A stretch of DNA of 64,000 nt from Portunus trituberculatus (Eukaryota; Arthropoda; Malacostraca; Decapoda; Portunidae), in the NCBI RefSeq assembly GCF_017591435.1, contig NC_059301.1, positions 10,686,549 to 10,750,548 on the forward strand, read 5' to 3'. This document shows positions 1-31,135 of this stretch, one piece after another; positions within the stretch are counted from its first letter, which is position 1, and each line of letters begins with the position of its first letter. Under the pieces are notes generated by a model. The model was not told where the DNA came from. It ran no database searches and was given only the letters and a program-made list of their open reading frames with translations. The position numbers and the translations under genes were made by a program.

Positions 1-850
1 GGGCGGGAATGTTTGACAGATTGTAGCAAAGTGGCTATTCATCTCGTCTGCTGCTGCCTCAGCTGGGAGGTGTGAGGTACAGTACAAGGAAAAGGAGAAG
101 ACTGTTTTTGTAGACCACACAAAGCCTTAATCTTATCATACCACTGTCTGTTGTTGGAGAGCTTGAGTTGATGAATTTTGTTTGGGTAATGACTTGCTTT
201 CGCTATCTTTTATCTCCCGTATCACTTTGTTCCTTAGTTTCCTGTATTGTATGGAGCAGGTATGGAAGGCCCAGTTTCTCTGTTTGATGAGCCTTTTAAT
301 GCGGGGCGTCATCCACGGGGCATCAGATGGGTGCACTGTGACGCTCTTTGCTGGAAAGTAGTGGTGGAAGGCTGCTGATGTGGTGGAAACAAAGTTGCTC
401 CACTTGGTATGTACGTCTTCCACTTGTAGCACCTCATTCCAAGGGTGTTGGGTTACCCACTGTCCAAACAACCTTAGGGAAGAGTCAGGAATAGGTCGGT
501 AGGTCTTGATGACCTTGGAGTGCCGGGATGAGGTGGTGGGTGTGGGTGACCACAGGATGGAGCGGTGGGTGCTTCGTGCCAGAGGGGGTAGGGGGTGGGG
601 GAGGAGTAGTAATGATGTAGGTGAGTCATGATAAAGTCGAGTTTGGCTTGTTGGACCGTGAGGAAGTCAACGACTTGGGTTAGGTGTAACTGGTGTAGAA
701 TTTCACTCACATCTAGTCTGTTAAAATCTCCGCAGATAACCAGCTTGGCAGCAGGATATTTCATTCTGAGAGCTTAAAGAGTAGGTGTGCTGTTGGGGCA
801 CGTGGGGGGTGGTATGCAACACAGAGGATGATGGAGGCTGCGTCTCGGTG
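1..850 (-). pseudogene. Non-LTR retrotransposon fragment (endonuclease end and linker), frameshifted, cut by window edge
   Basis: Minus-strand reading gives pieces of a LINE ORF2. At about 850-790 there is an endonuclease motif (CVAYHPPRAPTAHLL). It is followed in another frame (764-600) by the conserved VICGDFNRLD core and a target-binding-like stretch, then the STHRSILWSP segment, which takes the place of the usual SDH motif. The frame at 471-136 carries the linker before the reverse transcriptase (PWMTPRIKRLIKQRNWAFHT). A third frame runs towards position 1 (DEMNSHFATICQTFPP). At least four frame changes and an internal deletion near 770 show a dead copy. The reverse transcriptase domain would lie left of the window. 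Its sequence differs from the element at 4.3-8.8 kb, so it is a different family. The clade was not resolved. Confidence 0.8.
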
Positions 851-865
851 GTGGGAGGATGGAGT

Positions 866-866
<1 letters not shown>

Positions 867-923
<57 letters not shown>
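867..923. repeat. (TG)n microsatellite
   Basis: Nearly pure TG dinucleotide run. It directly abuts the 3' end of the SINE fragment that follows. Confidence 0.95.
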
Positions 924-1298
<375 letters not shown>

Positions 1299-3079
1299 CG
1301 CCACACTGTGTACGATATTTATTTGAAACACCGTACACTTTTATTATTAAACAAGTGTGGCTCCATCTTGACTAAACACTAATTCCTACAGTATTGCGTC
1401 TGTTTTGTATGGAGTGCATGTGGCTAATCCGTCTTTACTCTGCCCCTCCCTTGTACCTCTCCTTGTCTTTGTATCTTCCATTTCCACGCTCCGCTAGACA
1501 CTAGGACTAGACAGTCGAAGACGAAAGCCCGACCAGGCTGGACTTACGTGTTTGTGAGAGGCAAGGTGAGGCACAGAGATGAGAGAGGGAGATACATTTA
1601 GTGAATCATTACTTAGTATAGCGGCAGGTAGGGCTACAAAAATTACAATGAAAAAAGGCCTTCTAAGGTATTCATAGAGGCAGGTGGTAAGTCACTACTC
1701 AACACAATAGTAAAAGTAAGACGGTGTTAAATGAAAGATGAATTTGGAATTTTTTAAAGTTTTCAGGAATTTTGTCTATTTATTTATGTTCCATTTCTTT
1801 CTGTCTGCTTGTTGTTCTAGAGGCAATTAAATGATCACTGTATTCCTATCGCATTACCTAAAAAAGAAAAAAAACTGACAAATGAAAAAACTTTACTGTT
1901 GCAAGGCAACTCTAGGGTGTAAATTTCTATCTCTGAAAAGACACAGATAGATGGAAAGTACACTTCATTTATGAAATATGTGACAAGCAAAAAAATAATA
2001 AATGAAAAAAAGAATTATGATCCCATAAATAGGTACTGACTAAATTTGTTTTATAGTGCATTTTCCCGCTTATCTAGTTTGTAAAGTATTGTTTGTACTC
2101 CTCAAACTTTCTTTTGAATAGCCAACCAATTATATTGAAACATGAGTGACGAAAAAAAAATCAAGAAAATATTTTATTCACCGTAAAAACACGAGAAAAC
2201 ACTGAAAACCTAATATTTCTTCCTAAACACACGATGATTATATACAAAAATTCGAAGTAATAGGCCACAAATACTTTATCAAACATGTATATTAAAATCA
2301 TTATAATTCAACTAAAGTAATGCTAACAAAAAGCGGCAGTATTAGCGTCATTTAATACAAGACGCTAAAATTTAAACACCTGACCGAAACTTAAACATAA
2401 CCACGAACATCGTATATAGAAATATTGGTATTTTTTGCAGGTTTTGCCTCCATCATCATGATAAGGAATTATTTTTACACTGATTAGCTCTTTGCTACAC
2501 TTATCAAGGAAACTGAGCTTGCATACAGCCAACTGATACAACACTGCGTATCATTCAGTGAACCAGGACATACAATGATGTGATTAACAAGTAATAGCCG
2601 GACAGACAGGACTCTTTATCTTTTCATTCCTTTTTACTGTTTTCCTTTGTCTGTGATAAGACTAACACACGATTATGTATAAATATTTCTTTCTTCAAAA
2701 TTAATTTCACGACGTGTACCAGAGCAGGTTGAGACAGATACTCGTCAAACTCACGTTAACTCTCACTAGAGAGCATCAGGTACGGAGGGACGCTTTGTGG
2801 TCAACAATTATAAGATACCAAAGTGCTGAAGTTAGACACAGTCTATTTAATGCCTATCATCAGAGGTAACTGCCCTCTTAAAAGTGGCTATTTGGATCGT
2901 TAGCACGATCTGAAATTGAGTTATTCTGACATGTAGATGGATTCAACAAAGGTGGATGTGAATAGACACAGATTATAAAAAAAAAAAAAGTAGGCGAAGA
3001 CATTAAGTTAGAAAGCGAGGAAGAAATTATACAAATGGGCATTGTGTCGATCAGTGATGGTGAGGTAGCCTGGAATATC

Positions 3080-3117
<38 letters not shown>

Positions 3118-3164
3118 ACAGAAACATGAATATTAATAACAAGGACAACAGCAACATCAATAAT

Positions 3165-3200
<36 letters not shown>

Positions 3201-4093
3201 TCTATGCAGTGCTAGTACCACCGTCACAGCCAGCAGATAATTGACAGTGTTCATTTAAATTTCAAATGTTTGATCTTATCATGTGACATCATGTTATCCA
3301 GATCCTTTTTGCATAAATCTCTTATTTTTCGTATATGTTTCATTTTGTTCGTCTAGATGTCAATAGTCAAATCTATCAGTGTACACTATTTATCATGTGT
3401 CTACACGTCACTCAGAAACAACACATCATTGGTAAAGATCGATCCGAAATAATGTTGCCACGGAGACCATATTAGTCTTTCATTATTTTTCCACTGAATT
3501 ATGTGATGGAAACGGTTACTAATGATTCAAGTATCAGTATTGCGAAGAGGATAACCATTTGTATTTTACGTCCGTGATTTCCATTATTCTCAGCATCACT
3601 CACATTTATCCTTTAATTTCTGGATGAATAATTATCTGACGTGAAATAGACTACTGAAGTAACACCGTTATCAAGTTTTCAACAGGTAAAATTCCGTAGA
3701 TAATTTCATTTAAATACGAAATAGGAACCGCTATTTATTTAATTATTATTATTATTTTTTTTTTTTTTTGCAGAAATAACAGTTTTATGTAAAGGTAATG
3801 TATTCCAAATATTCTTTTCTGATCTCCAGCCATTTGTTTTCATGCGCTCAGTCAGACAAACAATTATTGTCCTTCATTTCTCTCGACCTGGTTCCTGCCT
3901 CAATGGTCCTTCTGAAGGCTTCTGATGACGCTTTCATTACATTTAGTTATTTAATATCGTCATTATCATTATCACGATTACTATTATTAATAATATTATT
4001 ATTACCATGGTTTTAATTCTTTTATCATAATTAATGTTAATATTCTTCACAATATCATCTCCCTCTTAATAGATATGATTTTTTTTGCATACT

Positions 4094-4097
<4 letters not shown>
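1299..4097. other. AT-rich gene-free stretch with two (AAC)n tracts
   Basis: No exon with acceptor, donor and coding bias was recognised on either strand. The only structure seen is (AAC)n at about 3080-3116 and 3163-3199, a poly-T run near 3758, and short (ATT) runs near 3975. Confidence 0.6.
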
Positions 4098-4164
<67 letters not shown>

Positions 4165-4190
4165 TCATCTCTCTCTCTCTCTCTCTCTTT
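4098..4190. repeat. (CA)n-(CT)n microsatellite
   Basis: A 67-base CA run is followed by a short CT run, downstream of the 3' end of the minus-strand LINE. Confidence 0.95.
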
Positions 4191-4436
4191 TTATTTAAAC
4201 ATCATCTTACACTTATATACATCATATTATTTTACAATATATCAGGTACAGATAGAGATTAAGACATAAAGCTCCTTGTGTTGGCAAGGAACTATTCTAA
4301 ACGTCTTTTTCACGTTAGTATATTGTTGTGACACCTCACATCACTGCACTTCACTTCACAGCACTAACCGGGCAGGGAGAGCGCATCTCCAGACATTGGC
4401 GGCCACTTTTGTCTGCTGAGTTGATAGTCCCGCTAC

Positions 4437-7283
4437 CTAAGCAGGCGTGGCCACCGTGAAATGATTCCACAGGCGCGCTGCCCTGGCTCTGAATGTTCGC
4501 TGGTGTTGTGAGGAGCGGGAGAGAGGCACCAGTACCTGCTGGTCCCCATCCGCTGCTTGCCTCGTATTTCTCCCGGGTGGGTGTGGCGGCAGGCTGAGGC
4601 GGGAGAGGTGAGGTGTATGCAGCACTTGAGCTTTGTGGCACACCGTCAAGGTTGCCACGTCCCTCCGGTGCTCCAGTGACGTGATACTTGCCACGCTCTC
4701 CTCGTCTTCCCCCAATAGACGAAGAGCGCGCCTCTGTATCGCGTCGAGCCGGCTGGTGTGGGTATGGGCGCTGGACATCCATGTCAAGGCACCGTACTCC
4801 ATACAGGGACGGATTTGTGCCCTGTAGAGAGTGAGGATGCCTCGCGAGTGCAGACTGCCAGCCATCCTGCGCAGGGCTGACACACGCTGAGAGGTCTGGC
4901 GGGCTACAGACGTGATGTGGGTGTCGTAGCGCAGCTCACGATCCATGGTGACTCCCAGGATCTTGATGTGTTCCTGGAGAGGCAGCTGCTCGCCCTCAAA
5001 CTGTAGTTGTCCTTCCACGGCCTGAGAGGCGGCAGGGGATCGTGAGATGACCATGGCGTGTGTCTTGTCCGGCGCGAAGGTGACTTGCCACACCTTCCCC
5101 CACTCTTCTGCTGCCTTCAGCTGGCGGTTGATGTTGGCCACGGCGCGCTGGCTGTCCTGGCGGCAGTAGGAGAGGGAGATTGTGCAGTCGTCGGCGTAAG
5201 CCTTGACTGCAGGAAGCTGGCGCAGGAGATCGTCTATATACACATTCCACAGGACTGGGCCAAGCACTGAGCCCTGTGGAACTGACGCTCCTATATTGGT
5301 GGGTGATGAGGTCCGCCCATTGACGACGGTTCGAAGTGTCCTTCCTTGGAGGTAATCCTCGAGTAGCTTCAGGAGACCGCCGTCGATGCCCTTGGCTTGG
5401 AGCTTAGTCAGAAGACCCGCATGCCACACTCGGTCATAAGCCCCGCGATATCAAGGGCCACTACGAGCGTGTCCAGGCCTTCGTCAAGGGTGTCCTGCCA
5501 TTCCTGGGAGAGTAGGAGAAGGAGATCGGAAGTAGATCGACCTGGCCGAAACCCGAACTGGTGGGGTGAGAGAAGCTGGTGTTCATCCAGGTGCTGCCAT
5601 ATGACGGCTGCCACCAGTTTTCGAACACCTTACCCATCACAGACAGCAGGGAGATGGGTCGGTAGTGCCTTGGGTCAGACTTGGACCCTTTTTTATGCAC
5701 AGGGACCACGTATGCCTCCTTCCAGGATGCTGGCCACTTTTTCTCTGCCAGGCAGGCAGAAAAAATGGCAGCAAGAGGCACTGACAGTTCCCTGGCACAT
5801 TGTTTCAGCACCGGGGCTGATTCCATCTGGGCCCGTGGCTTTCCCTGCGTCCAGTTGCCCGAGTGCTTTTTCCACCAGCTCCGTGGTGATGGGTATTGAG
5901 GTGATGGTGTGCGCTGTCTCCCGGGGTAGCACTGGAGGGGGGCGTGTGGGGCTCTCAACCTGCATTTTTCTGCAAATAATTTTGCCAGGAGTGCAGCCTT
6001 GTCATCACTGCTTGAGGCAGTGGTTCCGTCCTGCCTGGTGACAGGGGGCACGCTCTCCTGCCGCATCACACCCTGCCTCTCCTTGACCAGTGTCCACCAC
6101 GTCTTATCTCCAACTCCTGGGCCTGTGAGCTTTCTCCTGAGGTCTTGCTCCCAGTGTTTCCTCGCCCACTTGGAGGTGTCAGTCATTCTCTTACAAGCAG
6201 CTCGGTGCATGGCGAGGTTGTGTTGTGACGGGCGCTGCTTGTATCTCCTCCATGCTGCATACTTGGCTTCGGCAGCTATCTGACAGCGGAAGCCAAACCA
6301 TTGGGGGTTTGTGGCCTTGGCGAGGTATGTGCGGTGAGGGACGTGGCGGTCCTGTAGTGTGGCCAGGATTGAGGTGAGAGCGTTAGTCATCTCCTCCGCG
6401 TCTCCCGTGAGCACCGTCTGCCAGTCTGTGGCTGTCAGTGCGCCCCTCATGTCACGCCAGCTGGCTTGCTCCCATAGCCAGATGGTTCGAGGTGCAGCTT
6501 TTTCCCTCGCCACATGTAGCTGGATCTTCGTCAGTACGGCGTGGTGGTCCGAACTACCCACTTTATCCAGCTGCTGACACAATATTCTTTCTTCCGGGAG
6601 GTCTGATAATACTGGGTCGAGCAGGCCTCCTCTTTCGTGGGTCTGAAATGTGACGTGGTTGGTGAGGCCGGACACTGTCACTAAGTTGTTGTAAGCTTGC
6701 TGCTCGAGATGGAAATTTAGATCTCCCACGATGAGGACGTTGGAGCAAGCAAGTTGTCCATCTCCTCCGCCAGGAAGTCAAGCGAGAATCGGCCTTGCCT
6801 GGGAGGGGGGGGCGATATAGTACACAGAGCAGCAAGCCACTGTTGTCAGTCAGCACTATTCGGAAGAAAAGTGCTTCCATTTGCTGACAGTTCCTGGGTC
6901 TGGAGGCCATTTTTAAAATAAACAGCCACACCTCCACCTGTCCTGCCGATACGATCCTTCCTCACCCACTTCGTGTAGCCTTTTATTTTGCCAAATGACG
7001 GCTCCACAGTGTCACTCATCCACGTTTCGCTCACCGCCACAATATAGGCTTTTTGTCGTAGTACAAAGTTGTGGGAGAGATCAGCAATGTTGCTACGAAG
7101 CCCTCTCACGTTGGCAGAGACAACCGTGAGGAGAGGGGAGTGGCCGACGTTTCTTGGTGCTGGCGGGTTGCTGTTATGGCGAGGAGTGCTGTTAGTATTC
7201 GCTCTCCCAAGGGGCCGAGGTCCATCCCCGCTGGGACCTCGGCTGCTCCTCCCATTGCCTGTGTTGCCATCCGTAGTCACCAC
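4437..7283 (-). pseudogene. LINE ORF2 (AP endonuclease + reverse transcriptase), multiple frameshifts
   Basis: Endonuclease motifs in order: VVSANVRGLRSN, AVSETWM, GGGVAVYFKNG, LCVLYRPPLPGKADS, VGDLNFHLEQQ and SDHHAVLTKIQ. Reverse transcriptase motifs: GKATGPDGISP, YVVPVHKKGSK, HYRPISLLSVMGKVFE, HQFGFRPGRST, PQGSVLGPVLWNVYIDDLL and the catalytic AYADDCTISLS, followed by KTHAMVISRS and KILGVTMDREL. The C-terminal part ends LWNHFTVATPA and stop at 4437. Frame changes occur near 6870, 6747, 5975, 5820, 5640 and 5436, so no complete protein is encoded. The first in-frame codon at 7283 is GTG, not ATG, so the true ORF2 start is unresolved. It overlaps the end of ORF1. Confidence 0.85.
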
Positions 7284-8280
7284 GAAAGGGCGCTGGGGTT
7301 GGGGTGTGAGGCGTACCCGTTTCTCCTCCCTTCAGCTAAAACCCTTCTCAGGATGGCTTCCTGTCTGGCGTCTGCTACCCGTGAGAAGCATTCTTCCCTC
7401 GAGTGACCTGGGCGCAGGCAGTACTCACAGCATCTTCGGTCCCGGGGAGGAGGGGGGCATTTTGGGCAACAGGTGGGGTCATTCTCGCTCCTCTACCCGT
7501 GTGGCTCTTTTTTGCTTGTCTCTTCCTTCCACCTGAATTATTAGTGGGGTTTCTTGCTGCTGCCTGGTTGTTGTGTTGAGCGGGAGGCGTAGATGGCGAG
7601 GCAGTAGTCGAGGTGGAGCTTGTGGCGGTGGGGAGGGCACCGTTGTTAGCGGGATTTGGGGTGAGGGAGGTGGTGGGGGTTGTGGGGGTGGTGGAGGTGG
7701 CGGCAGCGGTGGTGGGTGAGGTATTGGTGGCGGTGGAGAGTGTGGGAGGTGTTAATCCGACACGGCTGGGGGGGAGACGTTTCGTGTTTTCTGACTCCCA
7801 CCATTGTCTCCACCTCTCCGATGATCTACATGCTTTCTCCCATGACTTGTCGATCCATGAGCCAGCGGCAGAAGTACCTATGGTGCGGGTGCTTCTTCTC
7901 GCGTCAGCATCTCTTGCGTCGCTCAATGTCTCGATGAATTCCAAGATATCCAGCACCTGAGCCTTTTTCTCTATTATCCAGTCACGTTGTAGGGTAAGTG
8001 ACTGGATAACGTTCTTGTTTCCCATCACTTCTTGTTTTAGGCGTAAAGTGAGGGATACAAGCTCCTCCCTATCCATCGCCATGTATTCTTGACGTTCGTT
8101 GTCCACGTCCTCACTGAAGGTAGGTGCGTCGATGTCATCCACAGGGGAGAAAGGAGGAGGGGCTGGGGTGTCAGGTGTTTCCTCGACATCTTCATCTTCG
8201 TACACAACTCCTGCGTCAATGTTGGCCTCTTGGCGTAGCTGCTGGGTTACGTCGCACGTGTATGCCATGCGATGTGGCAT
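7277..8280 (-). pseudogene. LINE ORF1 (gag-like RNA-binding protein) with one frameshift before its zinc knuckle
   Basis: Starts with ATG at 8280. The order is: acidic N-terminus; a likely coiled coil with leucine spacing (ELVSLTLRLKQEVMGNKNV and following, about residues 75-125); a long Thr/Ser/Pro/Asn-rich linker; a basic patch (GGRKRQAKKSH). The main frame ends at 7375 without a zinc finger. In the neighbouring frame, about 7480-7277, the sequence reads CCPKCPPPPRDRRC and then CEYCLRPGHSREEC, an exact CX2CX4HX4C knuckle, and continues to TGA at 7277. A one-base indel near 7465-7500 therefore separates the two halves. ORF1 proteins of this type bind the element's RNA. Confidence 0.8.
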
Positions 8281-8450
8281 ACGTTGCGGCAGTCTGTTTC
8301 ACCATCACAGCAGACGTAGGCCACAAACAGCACACCATCTTCGTGGCTTATAGCCTGGGTGCCCAATCCTCCCAATTTTTTGGTATGCTACCATTATGAC
8401 GAAGTTACACTTCTTCCTCTACGCAGAGGTGGTGAGAGGTTAAAGTGTAT

Positions 8451-8452
<2 letters not shown>

Positions 8453-8487
<35 letters not shown>
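8453..8487. repeat. (GA)n microsatellite
   Basis: Short pure GA run inside the putative 5' UTR of the LINE. Confidence 0.9.
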
Positions 8488-8490
<3 letters not shown>

Positions 8491-8801
8491 GGGAGGGAAG
8501 ACTGGGGGTGGGGTTATGGTTCCCTTGGGAATTCCAGCCAGGTGGCCTGGGTGTGGCGTCAGGTGAGACAGGTCACGGGCGGGTAGGCTCACACACGTGC
8601 ACTCACACTCGCTACGAGACACTTGTCACTAAATTATCTAATTTTCTATTGCACTGTAGCACCTCTCTCTTATCTGCACTTCACACTGTACAGCACAAAC
8701 AGAGCTACTTCACTGAAACACTTCCTTAAGGGCGTTCACTGTCGTTCACCCACACAAAATACACCACAAGCAGGAGCCTCACGCACACGTCCGTCCCCTA
8801 C

Positions 8802-9880
<1,079 letters not shown>

Positions 9881-9885
9881 GATAT

Positions 9886-9902
9886 TACTAACATTTCTCC
9901 AG
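9886..9902 (+). promoter_or_regulatory. Branch point and splice acceptor immediately before the METTL27-like start codon
   Basis: A perfect TACTAAC branch point (9886-9892), a short pyrimidine stretch and AG (9901-9902) sit directly before ATG at 9903. This suggests that the coding sequence begins at the first base of exon 2 and that a non-coding 5' exon lies upstream. Confidence 0.6.
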
Positions 9903-14711
<4,809 letters not shown>

Positions 14712-14712
14712 G

Positions 14713-14877
<165 letters not shown>

Positions 14878-15119
14878 ACGAAAAGACTGACGGCGAGACG
14901 AACTGGTAAGGATACAGAAAAAAATGTGTATGATGATAATAGTATGATAATAGTAATAATAATATAAATAATAACAGTAAAAATAACAGTAAAAATAACA
15001 GTAAAAATATTCGGTTTATTCGTAGGCAACTCTGCTGGCTGAATACCAACATATTGCATACTGATTTACCTGTTGAAGTACATACTAACGTACATCTAAG
15101 GCCCGTATTCTGAAACACT

Positions 15120-15420
15120 TTCGCGCCACACCTTCGCAGTCTTCAAAGGGCTTTAGTTGAAGTGACGCGGGTTTGTACGGGTATTCCTGTAATTGTAGTG
15201 ACACGTTAACAAATTTTCAGCATTACCAACAGGACAAATACTCTTGAAAACTCGGCTAATCGTTTCTGTGGTATTTTTTTTTTTATACCATGTGGGCTTT
15301 TCACGGGAATTTATGGGCTAAAGGGGGTACTTTTTGGGGTACCTCCTATCTCAAAGCCCACCCGCTAGGAAACCGAGTGAGAAAGCCCAACCTACTTTGT
15401 AAATGGTCACGGTGAGAGAG
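15120..15420. repeat. Probable dispersed repeat of unknown class
   Basis: Contains GCCCGTATTCTGAAACACTT and, further on, GTGGGCTTTTCACGGGAATT followed by a GGGGTACCTCC block. These non-coding stretches look like dispersed crustacean repeats, but no second copy is present in this window. The assignment rests on general familiarity only. Confidence 0.35.
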
Positions 15421-15457
15421 GGAAGCGTTTCTGAATATGGCGCTAAGTACATATCAA

Positions 15458-15464
<7 letters not shown>

Positions 15465-15497
<33 letters not shown>
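15465..15497. repeat. (CA)n at the 5' side of the SINE
   Basis: CA run immediately before the tRNA-like head of the SINE. Confidence 0.95.
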
Positions 15498-15498
<1 letters not shown>

Positions 15499-15772
15499 GC
15501 GTAGTGTAGTTGGTAGCACGCTCGACTCACAATCGAGAGGGCCGGGTTCGAATCCCGGCGCGGCGAGGCAAATGGGCAAGCCTCTCAATGTGTAGCCCCT
15601 GTTCACTTAGCAGTAAATAGGTACGGGATGTAACTCGAGGGGTTGTGGCCTCGCTTTCCCGGTGTGTAGAGTGTGTTGTGGTCTCAGTCCTACCCGAAGA
15701 TCGGTCTATGAGCTCTGAGCACGCTCCGTAATGGGGAAGATTGGCTGGGTGACTAGCAGACGACCGAGGTGA

Positions 15773-15776
<4 letters not shown>
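15498..15776 (+). mobile_element. tRNA-derived SINE with complete head
   Basis: The head (15498-15570) has an A-box-like GTGTAGTTGGTAGCACG and an exact B box GGTTCGAATCC. The anticodon arm is CTCGA-CTCACAA-TCGAG, giving anticodon CAC (valine-like). Acceptor-stem pairing is weak and an unrelated body of about 200 bases follows, so it is a SINE and not a tRNA gene. (CA)n tracts lie on both sides. It sits between the convergent METTL27-like and coiled-coil genes. Confidence 0.8.
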
Positions 15777-28803
<13,027 letters not shown>

Positions 28804-28924
28804 TCAGGTTTTATAGGGAGATTGCCACCAGATCAGGGGACTTAAGTTTGAGAGAAAACGAGAAACTTAATGGAAAGGAAAGAGGGAGGCTAGCAGACTT
28901 TGAACCATGGCGAGAGAGATGTCG

Positions 28925-29190
28925 AGAAATCCTTCCATAGATGCTCCTTTAAGATGTACTCCGCCTCTCACCAGCAGCGTCTATAGATGTGTTGGGTAAT
29001 CCTTCCATAGATGCTCTTTTAAGTATGCTCTGCCTCTCACCAGTAGCGTCTGTAGTGTGTTGGGTAATTTTCCATAGATGCTTCCTCGAGTGTGTTGCGC
29101 CTCTCACCAGCAGCGTCTATAGATGTGTTGGGTAATCTTTCCATAGATGCTTCCTCGAATGTGTTGTGCCTTTCACCAGCATCTCCTGTA
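28925..29190 (-). repeat. Four-unit minisatellite, period about 69 bp, with an in-frame unit
   Basis: CCATAGATGCT recurs at 28935, 29005, 29072 and 29141 (spacings 70, 67, 69). On the minus strand the unit reads about 23 residues (GERRNTLEEASMERLPNTSI). The array is preceded by a good acceptor (TTCTCTCTTTTACAG at about 29190). Frame is kept over two units and then lost, so a coding role is doubtful. Confidence 0.75.
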
Positions 29191-29429
29191 AAAGAGAGAA
29201 GAAAGCAGTGATTGGTTGGTTGGTCTGATAAGCGGTTGCTACTACTGAAGATCATGGTCCTGTAATTTCACTTTGTTCACCGTTGTTAATAAATGATAGC
29301 AAAAAATGTATGAATGAATAGATAGATAAATAGATAAATACGTGAGGGTTGGGAAAGCAACAGAACAAAGCAAAGAAATATAAGAATGAAATTGAATGAA
29401 GTAAACAATAAAACTCTCATCTATTATTA

Positions 29430-29450
29430 CTACTACTACTGCTACTGCTG

Positions 29451-29489
<39 letters not shown>

Positions 29490-29577
29490 TTACTACTAAT
29501 ACTACTACTACTAATAAGATTATTACTACTACTACTACTAATAAGATTATTACTACTACTACTACTAATAAGATTAT

Positions 29578-29626
<49 letters not shown>

Positions 29627-29720
29627 GTGTTACTAGTACTACTACTACTACGGTTACTAGTACTACTACTACTACTACGGTTACTAGTACTACTACTACT
29701 ACTACTAATACTAATACGAT

Positions 29721-29756
<36 letters not shown>

Positions 29757-29771
29757 CACTTACCACTACCA

Positions 29772-29813
<42 letters not shown>

Positions 29814-29893
29814 TTACTACTACTGCTACTATTACTACTACTACTACTACTTACTACTACTACAACTACTCTTACTATTACTACTACTACTAC
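29430..29893. repeat. Long interrupted (ACT)n trinucleotide array, about 460 bp
   Basis: ACT/CTA units with higher-order variants, such as repeated CTACTAATAAGATTATTACT at 29507-29580 and CGGTTACTAGTACT at 29650-29700. All long frames here are repeat translations. Confidence 0.95.
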
Positions 29894-29899
29894 CTCCAT

Positions 29900-30660
29900 A
29901 CCTCTTCCTTCCCATCTTTCCATTGTACACTCTCTCCTCGTGAAGTATGTATATCTTCACCCTTCATTTCAATCCATCAACTTCATCCCTCTTTCCTCCA
30001 GCCTTTCCTCCCCTCACTTTCAATTTCTCCTCCACCTTCCGTTATTTTCTTGTGTTTCTTTCCCATCCATTCAACCTTTCTTTCCTCCTCCTCTCTTGTG
30101 GAATTCCTTACTACGTTCTTCGTCTTCTCCCTCCATTATCTTTTTTCTTTACTCCACTTCTGATTCTCGCCCTCACCTATATTTCTCCATGTTTCTTGTT
30201 CCTATTCTGTTTTTTTCAGTTTCCTTATTCAGTTTCAGTTTTTTTTTTTGTCTTTTCCCTTCAGTTTGTTTGTTCACTCAATCTTCTTGCTTCCTGCCTC
30301 CTGTTTCTCCTTCATCCCCTTAATCTTTCTTTCCTCCTCTCTTTTTTAACATACTTTCCCAGTTCCTCGCCTTTCCTCCGCAATTTCTTTTCTTTCCTTT
30401 TTACCTTCCTCTTCTTTTCTGTTTCCTTTATTCTCTTAATCTTTCTTTGGTTTTCTTCTTTCTCTAGCAATATATTTTCTTATCTTCCAGTTTTACGTCT
30501 TTATTCTTTAATCCGTTTTCCCCATCAGTTTCCATTCTCTCCTCCCTTTAACTATCATCTTCTGCTGCTTCTTCATCTCTTCAATTATTCTCTTCCACTT
30601 TCCTCTCCTTTTCTAAGTCCTTCCCTTCCATTCCCCTTTCTCCTGTTTGCCGCCTAACAC
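29900..30660. other. Pyrimidine-rich block without recognised gene
   Basis: About 750 bases of strongly C/T-biased plus strand. The long plus-strand frames here are low-complexity (Ser/Leu/Phe/Pro) and have no domain. Confidence 0.6.
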
Positions 30661-31084
30661 ATCTCGTCCTTCCTTCTTCCCCAAATCCAGCGTGTGTGTG
30701 TGTCTTTTCTCTCCCACACGCTGCTGTCTGCCACTCTCTCTCACACGCTCACTTGCTCACTCCCGTTACTCGCTCGCGGCCCTCTCGTCTGTTGACATGA
30801 GGCGGCTCCGAGATCTGGGAAACGCGCCATATGAGGACCGCTGAGCCTTGCTGATCCCACACTCATATTACAGTCCTGATGAGATTCGCGGATTTCACAG
30901 CGGAGTTTATGGAGGAACGACTCCAGGCGTTGCTATGTAGATTGGAACCTCGGATGAGACAAACTGTGGTAGGGAGAAAGGAGGGACTGGGTGGGACGTG
31001 GTTGAAGAGAGGGAGGAAGGCAGGATGGCTGGCTGGCTGGGTGGCTGGGTGGTAGGTGACAACGGTGAGGTGAGGTGAAGTGGC

Positions 31085-31135
31085 GTGTGTGTGTGTGTGT
31101 GTGTTCGTGTTTGTGTGTGTGTGTGTGTGTGTGTA
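31085..31135. repeat. (TG)n microsatellite
   Basis: Interrupted TG run adjoining the tail end of the SINE that follows. Confidence 0.9.

Larger units (their letters stand above)
4320..8800 (-). mobile_element. Near full-length non-LTR retrotransposon (Jockey/CR1-type architecture), degenerate
   Basis: Two overlapping reading units lie in the order ORF1 (gag-like, CCHC) then ORF2 (AP endonuclease, linker, reverse transcriptase, C-terminal region), all on the minus strand. This is the usual layout of Jockey/CR1-group LINEs. About 120 bases of 3' UTR follow the ORF2 stop at 4437, and about 500 bases of possible 5' UTR precede ORF1, ending at the long (CT)n tract. At least seven frame changes show that this copy is inactive. 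Exact ends are uncertain: no target-site duplication or clear poly(A)/satellite tail was seen. Confidence 0.85.

Noticed and set aside
15498..15570. Possible functional tRNA-Val(CAC) gene
   Set aside because: It has weak acceptor-stem pairing and is joined to a SINE body shared with other copies.
29430..29893. Possible CRISPR-like or satellite array
   Set aside because: It is a trinucleotide array with slippage variants. There are no spacer-repeat units, and the genome is eukaryotic.
30000..30660. 236-residue plus-strand frame, apparently membrane-rich
   Set aside because: Composition follows a polypyrimidine block (Phe/Leu/Ser/Pro). Overlapping frames look the same and no family motif is present.
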